A DNA stretch of 6,788 nucleotides. Origin: Bacteroidota bacterium. GTDB taxonomy: Bacteria > Bacteroidota > Rhodothermia > Rhodothermales > Rubricoccaceae. The DNA is taken from the NCBI GenBank assembly GCA_022564455.1, contig JADFLK010000122.1:1-6788 (forward strand). Direction: 5' to 3'. The notes beneath the pieces are model-generated. The model saw nothing but the letters and a program-made list of their open reading frames with translations. It was not told the DNA's origin and did not search any database. Both the position numbers and the translations under genes were made by a program. This document shows positions 1 through 6,538 of this stretch, one piece after another (the stretch's first letter is position 1; each line of letters starts with the position of its first letter).

Positions 1-440
1 TTCTGATCTCGAATGAGATTTCTAGGTTCCAGGGGGAACCTGCAACAACAATGTTCTCAACATCTGACTTCGATAAACGTCCAATGCTGCCTTCCTAGGC
101 ACATCGGTGATACTCACAAGGATTCTATTTCGGAGAGTCAGATCCAAGCTCGATACTCCGAGCACTTATAGACATGAGCCGATGGTCTCGCGCCCGTGGA
201 TACGTACCGTGAGACTCTAGCTTCGGCTACTCGCTGAATCTTAAAAACATGCCTCACAGTACCAGTTTCGCATTCCTAACGACCCTCCAAGAATGAGCCT
301 CAATCGACACGCAGCGCAAGTTCAGTAATTACAAGTGTCGGCTATTTGCCATAAGCGGCAATCCCGTAAGTCAAAGATCAAGACCTCATACGACTAGGCC
401 GCTTTTCGGTCACATTCGCTAGCCGCTGAGTCTTGCGGTG
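1..440. other. Gene-free region with several small hairpins
   Basis: No open frame of useful length is present on either strand; reading the minus strand gives only short stretches broken by stops, the longest about 45 codons and unrecognised. The sequence is visibly less G+C-rich than the genes (about 43 to 48 percent in the first two lines). It holds several perfect inverted repeats: 6-19 (ATCTC, 4-base loop, GAGAT), 24-41 (AGGTTCC, 4-base loop, GGAACCT), 148-163 (GCTCG, 6-base loop, CGAGC), a nested pair with outer arms 177-182/223-228 and inner arms 185-189/211-215, and TTGCC/GGCAA near 347-362. It lies downstream of the minus-strand tRNA. I do not recognise tmRNA, RNase P RNA, SRP RNA or rRNA in it. 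It could be a decayed region, an unannotated structured RNA or simple intergenic DNA. Confidence 0.5.
6..41. repeat. Tandem pair of perfect hairpins
   Basis: Two perfect stem-loops follow each other, separated by TTCT (20-23). The first (6-19) has a 5-bp stem and loop GAAT; the second (24-41) has a 7-bp stem and loop AGGG. Neither is followed by a T-run on the plus strand. On the minus strand the pair would lie well downstream of the tRNA gene. Function unknown; the window edge cuts off whatever lies upstream. Confidence 0.4.
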
Positions 441-513
441 CGCCCTCGGCAAGATTCGAACTTGCGACACCCGGTTTAGGAAACCGATGCTCTATCCCCT
501 GAGCTACGAGGGC
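441..513 (-). tRNA. tRNA-Arg, anticodon CCU
   Basis: A complete 73-nt cloverleaf reads on the minus strand. The 7-bp acceptor stem is GCCCTCG/CGAGGGC. The D-arm is GCTC with an 8-base loop and GAGC. The anticodon arm is TCGGT, loop TTCCTAA, ACCGG, with one G-U pair. The variable loop is 5 bases (GTGTC), and the T-arm is GCAAG, TTCGAAT, CTTGC. The anticodon CCT, at 478-480 of the plus strand, reads AGG codons for arginine. The discriminator base is G. The next bases are CAC rather than CCA, so the 3' CCA must be added by the nucleotidyltransferase, as is common outside the gamma-proteobacteria. The gene is oriented opposite to the four protein genes and is divergent from the MFS gene. No T-rich terminator is obvious immediately downstream. 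Confidence 0.96.
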
Positions 514-521
514 GGGCGGCG

Positions 522-552
522 AAAAGATAGAGAGGTTGGCGCCTGCGGACAA
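522..552 (-). promoter_or_regulatory. Candidate Bacteroidota-type promoter for tRNA-Arg
   Basis: On the minus strand, TTG (552-550) is followed after exactly 20 bases by TATCTTTT (529-522). This closely fits the Bacteroidota promoter pattern TTTG or TTG, about 19 to 21 bases, TAnnTTTG. Transcription would begin near 515-518, a few bases before the mature tRNA 5' end at 513, which is a sensible leader length. The last base of the -7 element is T instead of G. The match is by eye only. Confidence 0.4.
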
Positions 553-560
553 CGAGGGCC

Positions 561-620
561 TAATGCGTATTGCGTAAGAGTATTCAGCCGGAGGCAATAC
601 ACATTACGGAATACGCACTA
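561..620. repeat. GTA-heptad inverted repeat, copy A
   Basis: The left arm 561-584 and the right arm 596-620 are imperfect reverse complements. Aligned with one gap, they share about 20 of 24 bases around an 11-base centre (585-595). Within the arms, units beginning GTA recur about every 7 bases: GTATTGC and GTAAGA on the plus strand, GTATTCC and GTAATGT on the minus strand. The element lies between the divergent tRNA-Arg and MFS genes, ending 87 bases before the MFS start codon, and the tRNA promoter lies just beside it. A second element of the same kind follows the MFS gene at 2089-2149. No target-site duplication or transposase is visible. It may be a REP-like or MITE-like intergenic repeat. 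Confidence 0.7.
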
Positions 621-707
621 TGCGTGCGAAAGGCTGCTGCATAATCCAGGCCCCTCTTCCCGCAAGCGCGCCCCGCCTCTACCTTCGGGCGATCTTACTG
701 CCCACTC

Positions 708-2084
708 ATGGAAGTACCACGCACGCCGCGCCAGTACAGCCGGAAGGCCGTCTTCGGCTGGTCGATGTACGATTTCGCCAACTCGGCCTTCACCACGCTG
801 GTCGTCACGTTCGTGTACGGCACGTACTTCACGGGTTACATGGTGCTGGCGTCGGATGCGTCTGGTGCGCTGATACCCGATCCGGAGGCGGGAACGGTGC
901 TATGGTCTCGAGCCGTAGCCCTCACGGCCATTCTCGTCGCCCTTCTCTCCCCGTTCCTCGGCGCGTTGGCCGATCGCGGCGGTGTTCGCAAGCGCTTCCT
1001 CCTCACCACCACTATCCTCTGCGTGGCCGGCACGGTGGGGCTGTTCTTTGCCGAACCGGGGCAGGCGATGCGGGCGCTGGTCTGGTTCGTCATCGCCAAT
1101 GTGGCGTTTGAGATGGGAATGGTGTTCTACAACGCATACCTGCCGGACATCACGCCGCAGTCCAAGATTGGCCGGGTTTCAGGCTATGGATGGGCGCTGG
1201 GCTACATAGGCGGCCTGCTTTGCCTCGTGGCCGCACTCGTGTTTCTGGTGATGCCGGAGACGCCCGTTTTCGGGCTCGACAAGGCTTCCGGCGAGAACGT
1301 GCGCGCCACCAATCTCCTCGTGGCCGGATGGTTTGCACTGTTCAGCATTCCGGCATTCTTTTTCCTCAAAGAGGTGCACGTCGAGAACAAGCCGTCCACT
1401 GTTCAATTGGTGCGGTCGAGTTTCAGCCAACTCGTGGAGACGGGCCGGGAGATTGGGCGCTACGGGCAGATTGTCCGGCTTCTGGTTGCGCGGCTCTTCT
1501 ACAACGACGGCCTGGTGACGCTCATCGCATTCGGCGGCATCTACGCATTGGGGACACTCGGATTTACCCTTCAGGAGGTGCTGATCTTCGGCATTGTGCT
1601 GAACGTGATGGCCGGGCTCGGCGCGTTCACTCTCGGTTTCCTCGACGACAAAATCGGCGGACGCAAGGTAATTCTCATCTCGCTCGCGCTATTGACGGTC
1701 GCCGCCATTATGGCCGTCCTTGCCACCGACAAGACCGTGTTCTGGATTTCCGGCATCCTCGTGGGGCTCGCCATCGGCCCGAACCAGGCGTCGAGCCGCT
1801 CGTTACTCGGGCGGTTTGTGCCGGATGACAAGGAGGCCGAGTTCTACGGCTTCTTCGCCTTCTCCGGCAAAGCCACGGCCTTCATCGGCCCGGTCATGCT
1901 GGGGGTTCTCACAGATAAGTTCCACACACAACGCGCGGGCATCTCCGTGGTCATCGTGCTCTTTGTTATCGGCGCGGCCATTCTGTGGAAGGTGGACGAG
2001 GCCGAGGGCATCCGGCTGTCAGGGCGATCTGCCATCGATTCTACAGTCGCAGACGAGTTGAGCGACCTTGGCGGTGAAGTCTGA
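708..2084 (+). CDS. MFS transporter, UMF1 / Atg22-like family
   Basis: This predicted inner-membrane permease of 458 residues belongs to the major facilitator superfamily branch that includes UMF1 transporters and fungal vacuolar effluxer Atg22. Visible signatures include YDFANSAFTT at 21-30 in the first membrane helix, which is characteristic of this branch. The MFS motif-A loop GALADRGGVRKR is at 85-96 and its second-half counterpart GFLDDKIGGRK at 310-320. YNAYLPDI lies at 141-148 and GWALGYIGG at 161-169. A conserved C-terminal block runs from GPNQASSRSLLGRF (357-370) to EAEFYGFFAFSGKATAF (376-392). Hydrophobic stretches are spread along the whole length, consistent with about 12 helices, and the length fits the family. 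Atg22 exports amino acids in yeast, but the substrate of bacterial members is not readable from sequence. ATG 708 puts the family motif at the expected distance from the N-terminus. No Shine-Dalgarno sequence precedes it. Related inverted repeats stand on both sides of the gene. Confidence 0.9.
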   Translation: MEVPRTPRQYSRKAVFGWSMYDFANSAFTTLVVTFVYGTYFTGYMVLASDASGALIPDPEAGTVLWSRAVALTAILVALLSPFLGALADRGGVRKRFLLTTTILCVAGTVGLFFAEPGQAMRALVWFVIANVAFEMGMVFYNAYLPDITPQSKIGRVSGYGWALGYIGGLLCLVAALVFLVMPETPVFGLDKASGENVRATNLLVAGWFALFSIPAFFFLKEVHVENKPSTVQLVRSSFSQLVETGREIGRYGQIVRLLVARLFYNDGLVTLIAFGGIYALGTLGFTLQEVLIFGIVLNVMAGLGAFTLGFLDDKIGGRKVILISLALLTVAAIMAVLATDKTVFWISGILVGLAIGPNQASSRSLLGRFVPDDKEAEFYGFFAFSGKATAFIGPVMLGVLTDKFHTQRAGISVVIVLFVIGAAILWKVDEAEGIRLSGRSAIDSTVADELSDLGGEV

Positions 2085-2088
2085 CTGG

Positions 2089-2149
2089 GTATTTCGTAGT
2101 GCGTAGTACGTATTCTGCCCCGTCACATTCACTACGCACTACGCAATAC
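2089..2149. repeat. GTA-heptad inverted repeat, copy B
   Basis: The arms 2089-2107 and 2131-2149 are 19-base reverse complements with one mismatch, around a 23-base centre (2108-2130). From 2089 four consecutive 7-base units each begin with GTA: GTATTTC, GTAGTGC, GTAGTAC, GTATTCT. The minus strand of the right arm gives GTATTGC then GTAGTGC. The element starts 5 bases after the MFS stop codon and ends 13 bases before the nif3-like ATG, so it fills almost the whole intergenic gap. As RNA it would form a strong hairpin between the two genes. It could limit read-through or protect mRNA ends, but no T-run follows, so it is not a classic intrinsic terminator. Confidence 0.8.
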
Positions 2150-2162
2150 GAACTTGCCCCCC

Positions 2163-3287
2163 ATGCCCACCGTCCGCGACATCGCCACTGCCCTTGAAGC
2201 CTGGGCGCCGCCTGCCTCCAAGCTCGACTACGACAACGTGGGCCTGCAGGTTGGCCACCCGGATCGTGCGGTGACGAACGTGCTCGTGGCGCTCGACCTC
2301 ACACCGGGTGTCGTTGACGAGGCGGTGGAGATCGGCGCGGAGATGATCGTGACCCACCACCCGCTTTTCTTCCGGCCTCAGAGTCGAATTGTAGGCAATG
2401 ATCTCATCGGCGGGATGGCTTTGCGGATGGCCGAGCAGGGCATTGCGTACTACGCCATCCACACCAACCTCGACCTCGCGCACAGCGGCGTATCGTTTGC
2501 ACTGGCGGAAAAACTTGGTCTCGAAGAGATCCGCTTTCTCGAACCGACGGAGGGCACGTTGGTCAAGCTCGTCGTGTTTGTCCCGGAAACCCACGCGGAG
2601 GCTGTACGCGTAGCTCTCGCTAAGGCCGGTGCCGGCCGAATCGGCGACTACGAGGCGTGCTCGTTTGAAACGAAAGGCACGGGCAGGTTCAATCCCGGCG
2701 CGGGAGCCAATCCTCATATCGGCGAGGCAGCGGGCGGTCTCGAATCTGTGCAGGAAGTGCGGTTGGAAGTAGAGGTTATGCGATGGGACCTCAACCGTGT
2801 TCTCAATTCTGTACGAGCCGCTCATCCTTACGAGGAGGTCGCCTACGACGTCTACTCCGTCGAGCAGCCTGCAAGTCGTGTGGGCTCCGGTGCGATCGGG
2901 GTGCTGCCTACGGCTTTGCCACTCGACAACTTTCTCAGAACGGTCTCGCAGCACCTCGACGCGGCATCCCTTCGTTACAGCGGCAATCCCGACCAAACCG
3001 TCAAAACCGTTGCGGTTTGCGGCGGCTCCGGCTCCAGTCTGATCGGTCGGGCGATGGCCCTGGGAGCGGATGCGTTCCTTACTTCCGACGTGACCTACCA
3101 TCGGTTCTTCGAGACGCTGGACGCAGAGGGCAGCCATCGCATGGCCATCATCGACCCAGGGCACTACGAAACGGAGGCCCACACCGAGCAGCTTCTCGTG
3201 GACTACCTCGCACCCCGATTCGAGGAGATCTCATTCCACCGGACGCGGTACCGGACGTCGGAAATGAGGACGTTTGTGATTACGTGA
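2163..3287 (+). CDS. Nif3-like dinuclear metal-centre protein (long form)
   Basis: This is a predicted cytosolic protein of 374 residues from the NIF3/YbgI/YqfO family (DUF34). Members form toroidal hexamers with two metal ions per subunit, and their cellular role is still unsettled. Family metal ligands are visible: the His pair in VTHHP (65, 66), Asp 104 in HTNLD, and His 334 and Glu 338 in DPGHYETE. CGGSGSSLIGRAMALGADAFLTSD (286-309) and SYDNVGLQ-like YDNVGLQVG (23-31) are also typical. Between the two halves, roughly residues 130-235, lies the extra PII/CutA-like domain of the long YqfO-type members, ending in HPYEEVAYDVY. This explains the length of about 370 rather than about 250. I chose ATG 2163, giving MPTVRDIATALEAW, which matches the usual N-terminus. 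An in-frame TTG at 2154 would add only Met-Pro-Pro. No Shine-Dalgarno sequence is seen. The function of the gene with its neighbours is not evident. Confidence 0.93.
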   Translation: MPTVRDIATALEAWAPPASKLDYDNVGLQVGHPDRAVTNVLVALDLTPGVVDEAVEIGAEMIVTHHPLFFRPQSRIVGNDLIGGMALRMAEQGIAYYAIHTNLDLAHSGVSFALAEKLGLEEIRFLEPTEGTLVKLVVFVPETHAEAVRVALAKAGAGRIGDYEACSFETKGTGRFNPGAGANPHIGEAAGGLESVQEVRLEVEVMRWDLNRVLNSVRAAHPYEEVAYDVYSVEQPASRVGSGAIGVLPTALPLDNFLRTVSQHLDAASLRYSGNPDQTVKTVAVCGGSGSSLIGRAMALGADAFLTSDVTYHRFFETLDAEGSHRMAIIDPGHYETEAHTEQLLVDYLAPRFEEISFHRTRYRTSEMRTFVIT

Positions 3288-3300
3288 GGCCCAGGCCTCA
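3285..3300. other. Perfect palindrome overlapping the nif3-like stop codon
   Basis: TGAGGCC (3285-3291), CA, GGCCTCA (3294-3300) is a perfect inverted repeat that begins with the TGA stop codon itself. As RNA it could form a 6-bp G+C-rich stem with a 4-base loop. No T-tract follows, so an intrinsic terminator is not supported. The 128-base gap to the next gene becomes A+T-richer after it (3308-3350), where a promoter for the ftsB-lptD pair might lie, but I could not find a convincing one. Confidence 0.3.
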
Positions 3301-3415
3301 GCGTAGACTTGCTCAGATGGTATCTACAAATTGACTAGTACATAGTTGTTGATCGGCGCTTTGCCCGACCCGCTCTCCACCCTTAGCTTCGTGGCGTCTC
3401 ACCCCCGGATCGCCC

Positions 3416-3718
3416 ATGTTTCTCTTGTCGTTCTTCTCACGGCCGCGCCTTCGGCGCAGGTTGTTGCTCGTCGGATTGGTTGGCCTGATTGGATGGCTAG
3501 CCTTCTTCGACAGCCACAGTTTGGTTCGGCGTGTGGGCTATTACCACGAGCTGCGGCAGATTTCAGCCGAAAACGAGCAGCTGAAAGCCGAGAACATTGA
3601 ACTGGCTGAGCACGTCGACGAAGGCCTCTCCGACGAGATGGCGGAGCGAGTGGCGCGCGAGCAGTACGGGATGCGCCGTCCCGGCGAAACGGTTTATCGC
3701 CTGGAAGAGGGCAACTAA
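3416..3718 (+). CDS. FtsB/DivIC-type septum formation initiator
   Basis: This small bitopic inner-membrane protein of 100 residues belongs to the FtsB/DivIC family. Such proteins bind FtsL and FtsQ/DivIB in the divisome and help activate septal peptidoglycan synthesis. The visible order is typical: a short basic N-terminus (RPRLRRR, 9-15), one membrane helix at about 16-31, then a coiled coil at about 42-68 (ELRQISAENEQLKAENIEL). The conserved C-terminal block ERVAREQYGMRRPGETVYRL (77-96) closely matches the family pattern of an AREKYGM-like motif followed by PGE and VY. The length of about 100 is normal. ATG 3416 leaves the usual short cytoplasmic tail. No Shine-Dalgarno sequence is seen; the leader is C-rich. 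The lptD-like gene follows after 69 bases in the same direction, suggesting one transcript. The subtype (FtsB or DivIC) cannot be settled from the sequence alone. Confidence 0.92.
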   Translation: MFLLSFFSRPRLRRRLLLVGLVGLIGWLAFFDSHSLVRRVGYYHELRQISAENEQLKAENIELAEHVDEGLSDEMAERVAREQYGMRRPGETVYRLEEGN

Positions 3719-3787
3719 TCCGGCACCCGGCACGGCCCTTGCACGGCTTAGAGCACGGTATCTTTCGGTTCGTCCGCCCCCTGTCCG

Positions 3788-6538
3788 GTGTCCCCCCGCA
3801 TTGTTGCCCGGCTAGCCCTGTTGTTGGTCCTCTCTCAGGGGATGGTGGAGGTGACTGCCCAACCGGTTCCGGCAGACACGGCAATCGTAGCGGATACGCT
3901 CCCCGACCCGTCGGGGCAGGCTGTTGTGGCAGATACGCTCGTCGCAGTGGACACGACGGCTCAATCCCCAACGCCCGTACGCACGGCGCCGCCTGCTGAG
4001 GGCGGCCTGGAAAAACCCATCACGTATACGGCCCGCGATTCCATCCGCATCGTTTTTGTCGACCCTGACTCGACGGGCGGCGGCAGCGAGCCGGACAGCC
4101 TGGCGCGTACCGAGGAGGATCGCGCCTTTCTGTACGGAAACGTGACGGCACGCTACGGCGAGGCCACGCTGTCGGCCGGTGTGATCGAACTCCGTTTCAG
4201 TAGCCAGGAGCTTCGTGCAACACCCGTAGAGAGCGATTCAGGGCAAACGGAGATCCCACGATTTTCGGAGGGTGACGAATCGTTTACCGGGCGCGAGGTC
4301 GTCTACAACATGCGATCACAACGAGGGCGCGTGGTGGATGCACGGACGCAGGTGCAAGACGGTTTCCTCCTCGGCGGCATTATAAAACAATACGACGCGC
4401 ACATCATCTACGCGCAGGATGCGGCCTACACCACGTGCGAACTGGACCACCCGCACTATTCCCTCCAAGCCAGGCGAATGAAGATTGTGGACGGCAAATG
4501 GGTGTATACCGGCCCGGTTCAATTATCGATTCTGGGCATCCCCATGCCGCTGTGGCTGCCGTTTGGCTTCTTCCCCGCCGCCGAAGGACGCCGAAGCGGC
4601 CCGTTGCCCGTCTCGTACGGTGAAGACCGTAGCGCCTTCGGCTTCTACCTCGAAAACGTGGGCTGGTACTGGGCCGTCAGCGACCACTTCGACGCCCTTG
4701 TCCGCGGAAAAATCGGCACGCTGGGATCGTACCAGGTGGACACCCGCTTCAATTACGCTCGCCGTTATGGCTTCAACGGATCGCTGGATCTGTCGTACGC
4801 CCGGCTCCGGCGCGGCGAGAGCCAGGACCCCGATTTTGCCTTGTCGCAGAACGCGCGTGTCCGGTGGAACCACGCGCAGACCTTTACCCCCAACACCACC
4901 CTGAACGCATCGGTCGACCTGACCTCTAACTCGCAGCGGTTCATCTCCGACCAGTTCGACGACCGCGTGACGCAGACGAGCACCTCGTCCATCGCCTTCC
5001 GACAGAACTGGCCGCGCGGAGGCCACTCGCTTTCCATCGACACGCGCGCCACGCAGCAGCTCTCAACCGGCGGCGCGAGCCTCACGCTTCCTTCCCTCTC
5101 GTTTGGCCAGCAGCGCCGCTTCCCTCTCCGCCGCCAACGCCTTGCCGGCCGTGGCGAAGCGTGGTACGAGAAAATCGGCATTAGCTACACGGGTTCTCTC
5201 ACGAACACATTCGACTTCACGCCGCTCGCGGACAGTGTGCTGGCGGGGACGGGGTTTGAAGATGTCTCCTGGGTTGACGCTCTCTTCAGCCAGAGCGACT
5301 ACGAAGGCGGCACGGGCCGCTCGACGAGCCGGTTCGCACCCCAGGTGGCGCACTCCGTCCCGATAAACGCCTCGTTCTCCATTCAAACACCATTTCGGCT
5401 GAACTGGTCGCCCTCGATCCGGTACACCGAAAACTGGTATACCCGTTCCGACCTCCGCTCTCTCGACTCCACCGGAACCATCGTTGCCACGCAGGAGAAC
5501 GGGTTTACTGCCATCCGCCGCGTTAATCTCGGCCTCAGCACCAACACGGAGTTCTACGGCATCTTCCCTGTCCGCATCGGCCCGTTCGACGGCCTGCGGC
5601 ACACCGTTCAGCCGCAGGTGAGCTTCTCGTACGAACCCGATTACTCGGCCGCGCCCTTCAATTACTTCCGAACGGTAACGGACACGCTGGGGCAGGACAC
5701 CGAGTACCCACTCATCGGCGGCATCCCCAACCGGCGGACGCAGCGGCTGGGCTTCAGCCTCCGTAACGTGTTCCAAACGCGCATCGTGAAAACAGATTCG
5801 ACCGGCGTGGAGAGCCGCAACACCATTCAGCTTTTCACGCTCGGCGCTCGCTCGGCATACGATTTTGCTGCTGAGCAACGCCCGCTGTCCGACTTGACGC
5901 TGGACCTGACCAGCCAGCATAACCGCTACCGCATGCGTGCGGATGCTACATTCTCACCGTACGCAGTGGACTCGCTCGGCCTCGTTACGGACGAGACGCA
6001 CTTCAGCGAAACCGGAAGCCTCCTTCGCCTGACGCGGTTCAATCTGTCTGCGGGCGCCTCCTTCCGGTCGTCCTCGGCCGGAGGCCGCCCCTCGGCCTTG
6101 CCGCCCGGATATACGCCCCCCTTTGGGTACGACCCGTCGCTTCCGGGCGCTGCCGTAACGCAGAACGGTGTGGTGGATTTCGCCATCCCGTGGTCGTTCT
6201 CCCTGGACTTCACGTACGGGTTCACCCCAGGTTTCGGTGCCAGGGAATCTGTGCGCAGCGCCATTCTCTCGGTGTCGTCGTTCGACTTCTCGCTGACGCC
6301 GCGCTGGAAGATCGCCGGCCGAACGGGATACGATTTCGAGCGCGAGGAACTCTCCACCACCTCTCTTTCCATCGTTCGCGACCTGCACTGTTGGGAGATG
6401 CGTTTCAACTGGATCCCGTTCGGGGTCTACACCTCGTTCAACTTCTCCATCTACGTGAAGAGCGGCCACCTGCGCGACCTCCTGCGCCTTGATGTGCCCC
6501 GTTCCGACGTACAAAACCGCTTCAGCAACCTGTTCTAG
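3788..6538 (+). CDS. lptD: LptD-type outer-membrane LPS-assembly protein
   Basis: This outer-membrane beta-barrel of 916 residues places lipopolysaccharide in the outer leaflet at the end of the Lpt bridge, normally with a plug lipoprotein LptE, which is not in this window. A signal peptide is clear: MSPRIVARLALLLVLSQGM, then likely cleavage after VTA (22-24). A linker rich in Asp, Thr and Pro (about 25-110) with repeated VADTL follows. An LptA/OstA-like periplasmic domain spans about 110-240 (YGNVTARYGEATLSA at 116-130). Next come the Bacteroidota LptD signatures TTCELDHPHY (215-224), GIPMPLWLPFGFFP (250-263) and RRSGPLPVSYGED (268-280). The barrel ends with LHCWEMRFNW and a terminal Phe. 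The only two cysteines are 217 and 868. GTG 3788 is the chosen start: an in-frame TAG lies at 3749-3751 and no ATG follows it before the signal peptide. Length is normal for the group, and no Shine-Dalgarno sequence is visible. Confidence 0.94.
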   Translation: MSPRIVARLALLLVLSQGMVEVTAQPVPADTAIVADTLPDPSGQAVVADTLVAVDTTAQSPTPVRTAPPAEGGLEKPITYTARDSIRIVFVDPDSTGGGSEPDSLARTEEDRAFLYGNVTARYGEATLSAGVIELRFSSQELRATPVESDSGQTEIPRFSEGDESFTGREVVYNMRSQRGRVVDARTQVQDGFLLGGIIKQYDAHIIYAQDAAYTTCELDHPHYSLQARRMKIVDGKWVYTGPVQLSILGIPMPLWLPFGFFPAAEGRRSGPLPVSYGEDRSAFGFYLENVGWYWAVSDHFDALVRGKIGTLGSYQVDTRFNYARRYGFNGSLDLSYARLRRGESQDPDFALSQNARVRWNHAQTFTPNTTLNASVDLTSNSQRFISDQFDDRVTQTSTSSIAFRQNWPRGGHSLSIDTRATQQLSTGGASLTLPSLSFGQQRRFPLRRQRLAGRGEAWYEKIGISYTGSLTNTFDFTPLADSVLAGTGFEDVSWVDALFSQSDYEGGTGRSTSRFAPQVAHSVPINASFSIQTPFRLNWSPSIRYTENWYTRSDLRSLDSTGTIVATQENGFTAIRRVNLGLSTNTEFYGIFPVRIGPFDGLRHTVQPQVSFSYEPDYSAAPFNYFRTVTDTLGQDTEYPLIGGIPNRRTQRLGFSLRNVFQTRIVKTDSTGVESRNTIQLFTLGARSAYDFAAEQRPLSDLTLDLTSQHNRYRMRADATFSPYAVDSLGLVTDETHFSETGSLLRLTRFNLSAGASFRSSSAGGRPSALPPGYTPPFGYDPSLPGAAVTQNGVVDFAIPWSFSLDFTYGFTPGFGARESVRSAILSVSSFDFSLTPRWKIAGRTGYDFEREELSTTSLSIVRDLHCWEMRFNWIPFGVYTSFNFSIYVKSGHLRDLLRLDVPRSDVQNRFSNLF

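Noticed and set aside
433..873. Plus-strand open frame across the tRNA region
   Set aside because: It runs through the tRNA-Arg gene and the inverted repeat into the start of the MFS gene in another frame. Nothing in it looks like a protein family.
2089..2149. Heptad repeats as a CRISPR array
   Set aside because: The units are 7 bases, contiguous and palindromic as a whole. There are no spacers and no cas genes.
2154..2162. TTG at 2154 as the nif3-like start
   Set aside because: It adds only three residues, and ATG 2163 gives the N-terminus usual for the family. TTG 2154 also lies closer to the inverted repeat.
2139..3182. Long open frame (347 codons) on the minus strand
   Set aside because: It lies fully opposite the nif3-like gene, which has clear family motifs. 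The antisense translation shows no recognisable domain, and long antisense frames are common in high-G+C genes.
3331..3363. Promoter for ftsB from TTGACT at 3331
   Set aside because: No TATAAT-like box occurs 17 bases downstream. The only TTTG (3360-3363) is preceded by GCGC rather than TAnn and is 22 bases away, so neither promoter model fits.
5063..5920. Open frame of 285 codons on the minus strand
   Set aside because: It is antisense to the barrel part of lptD, with low-complexity Arg/Ala/Glu-rich translation typical of a shadow frame.
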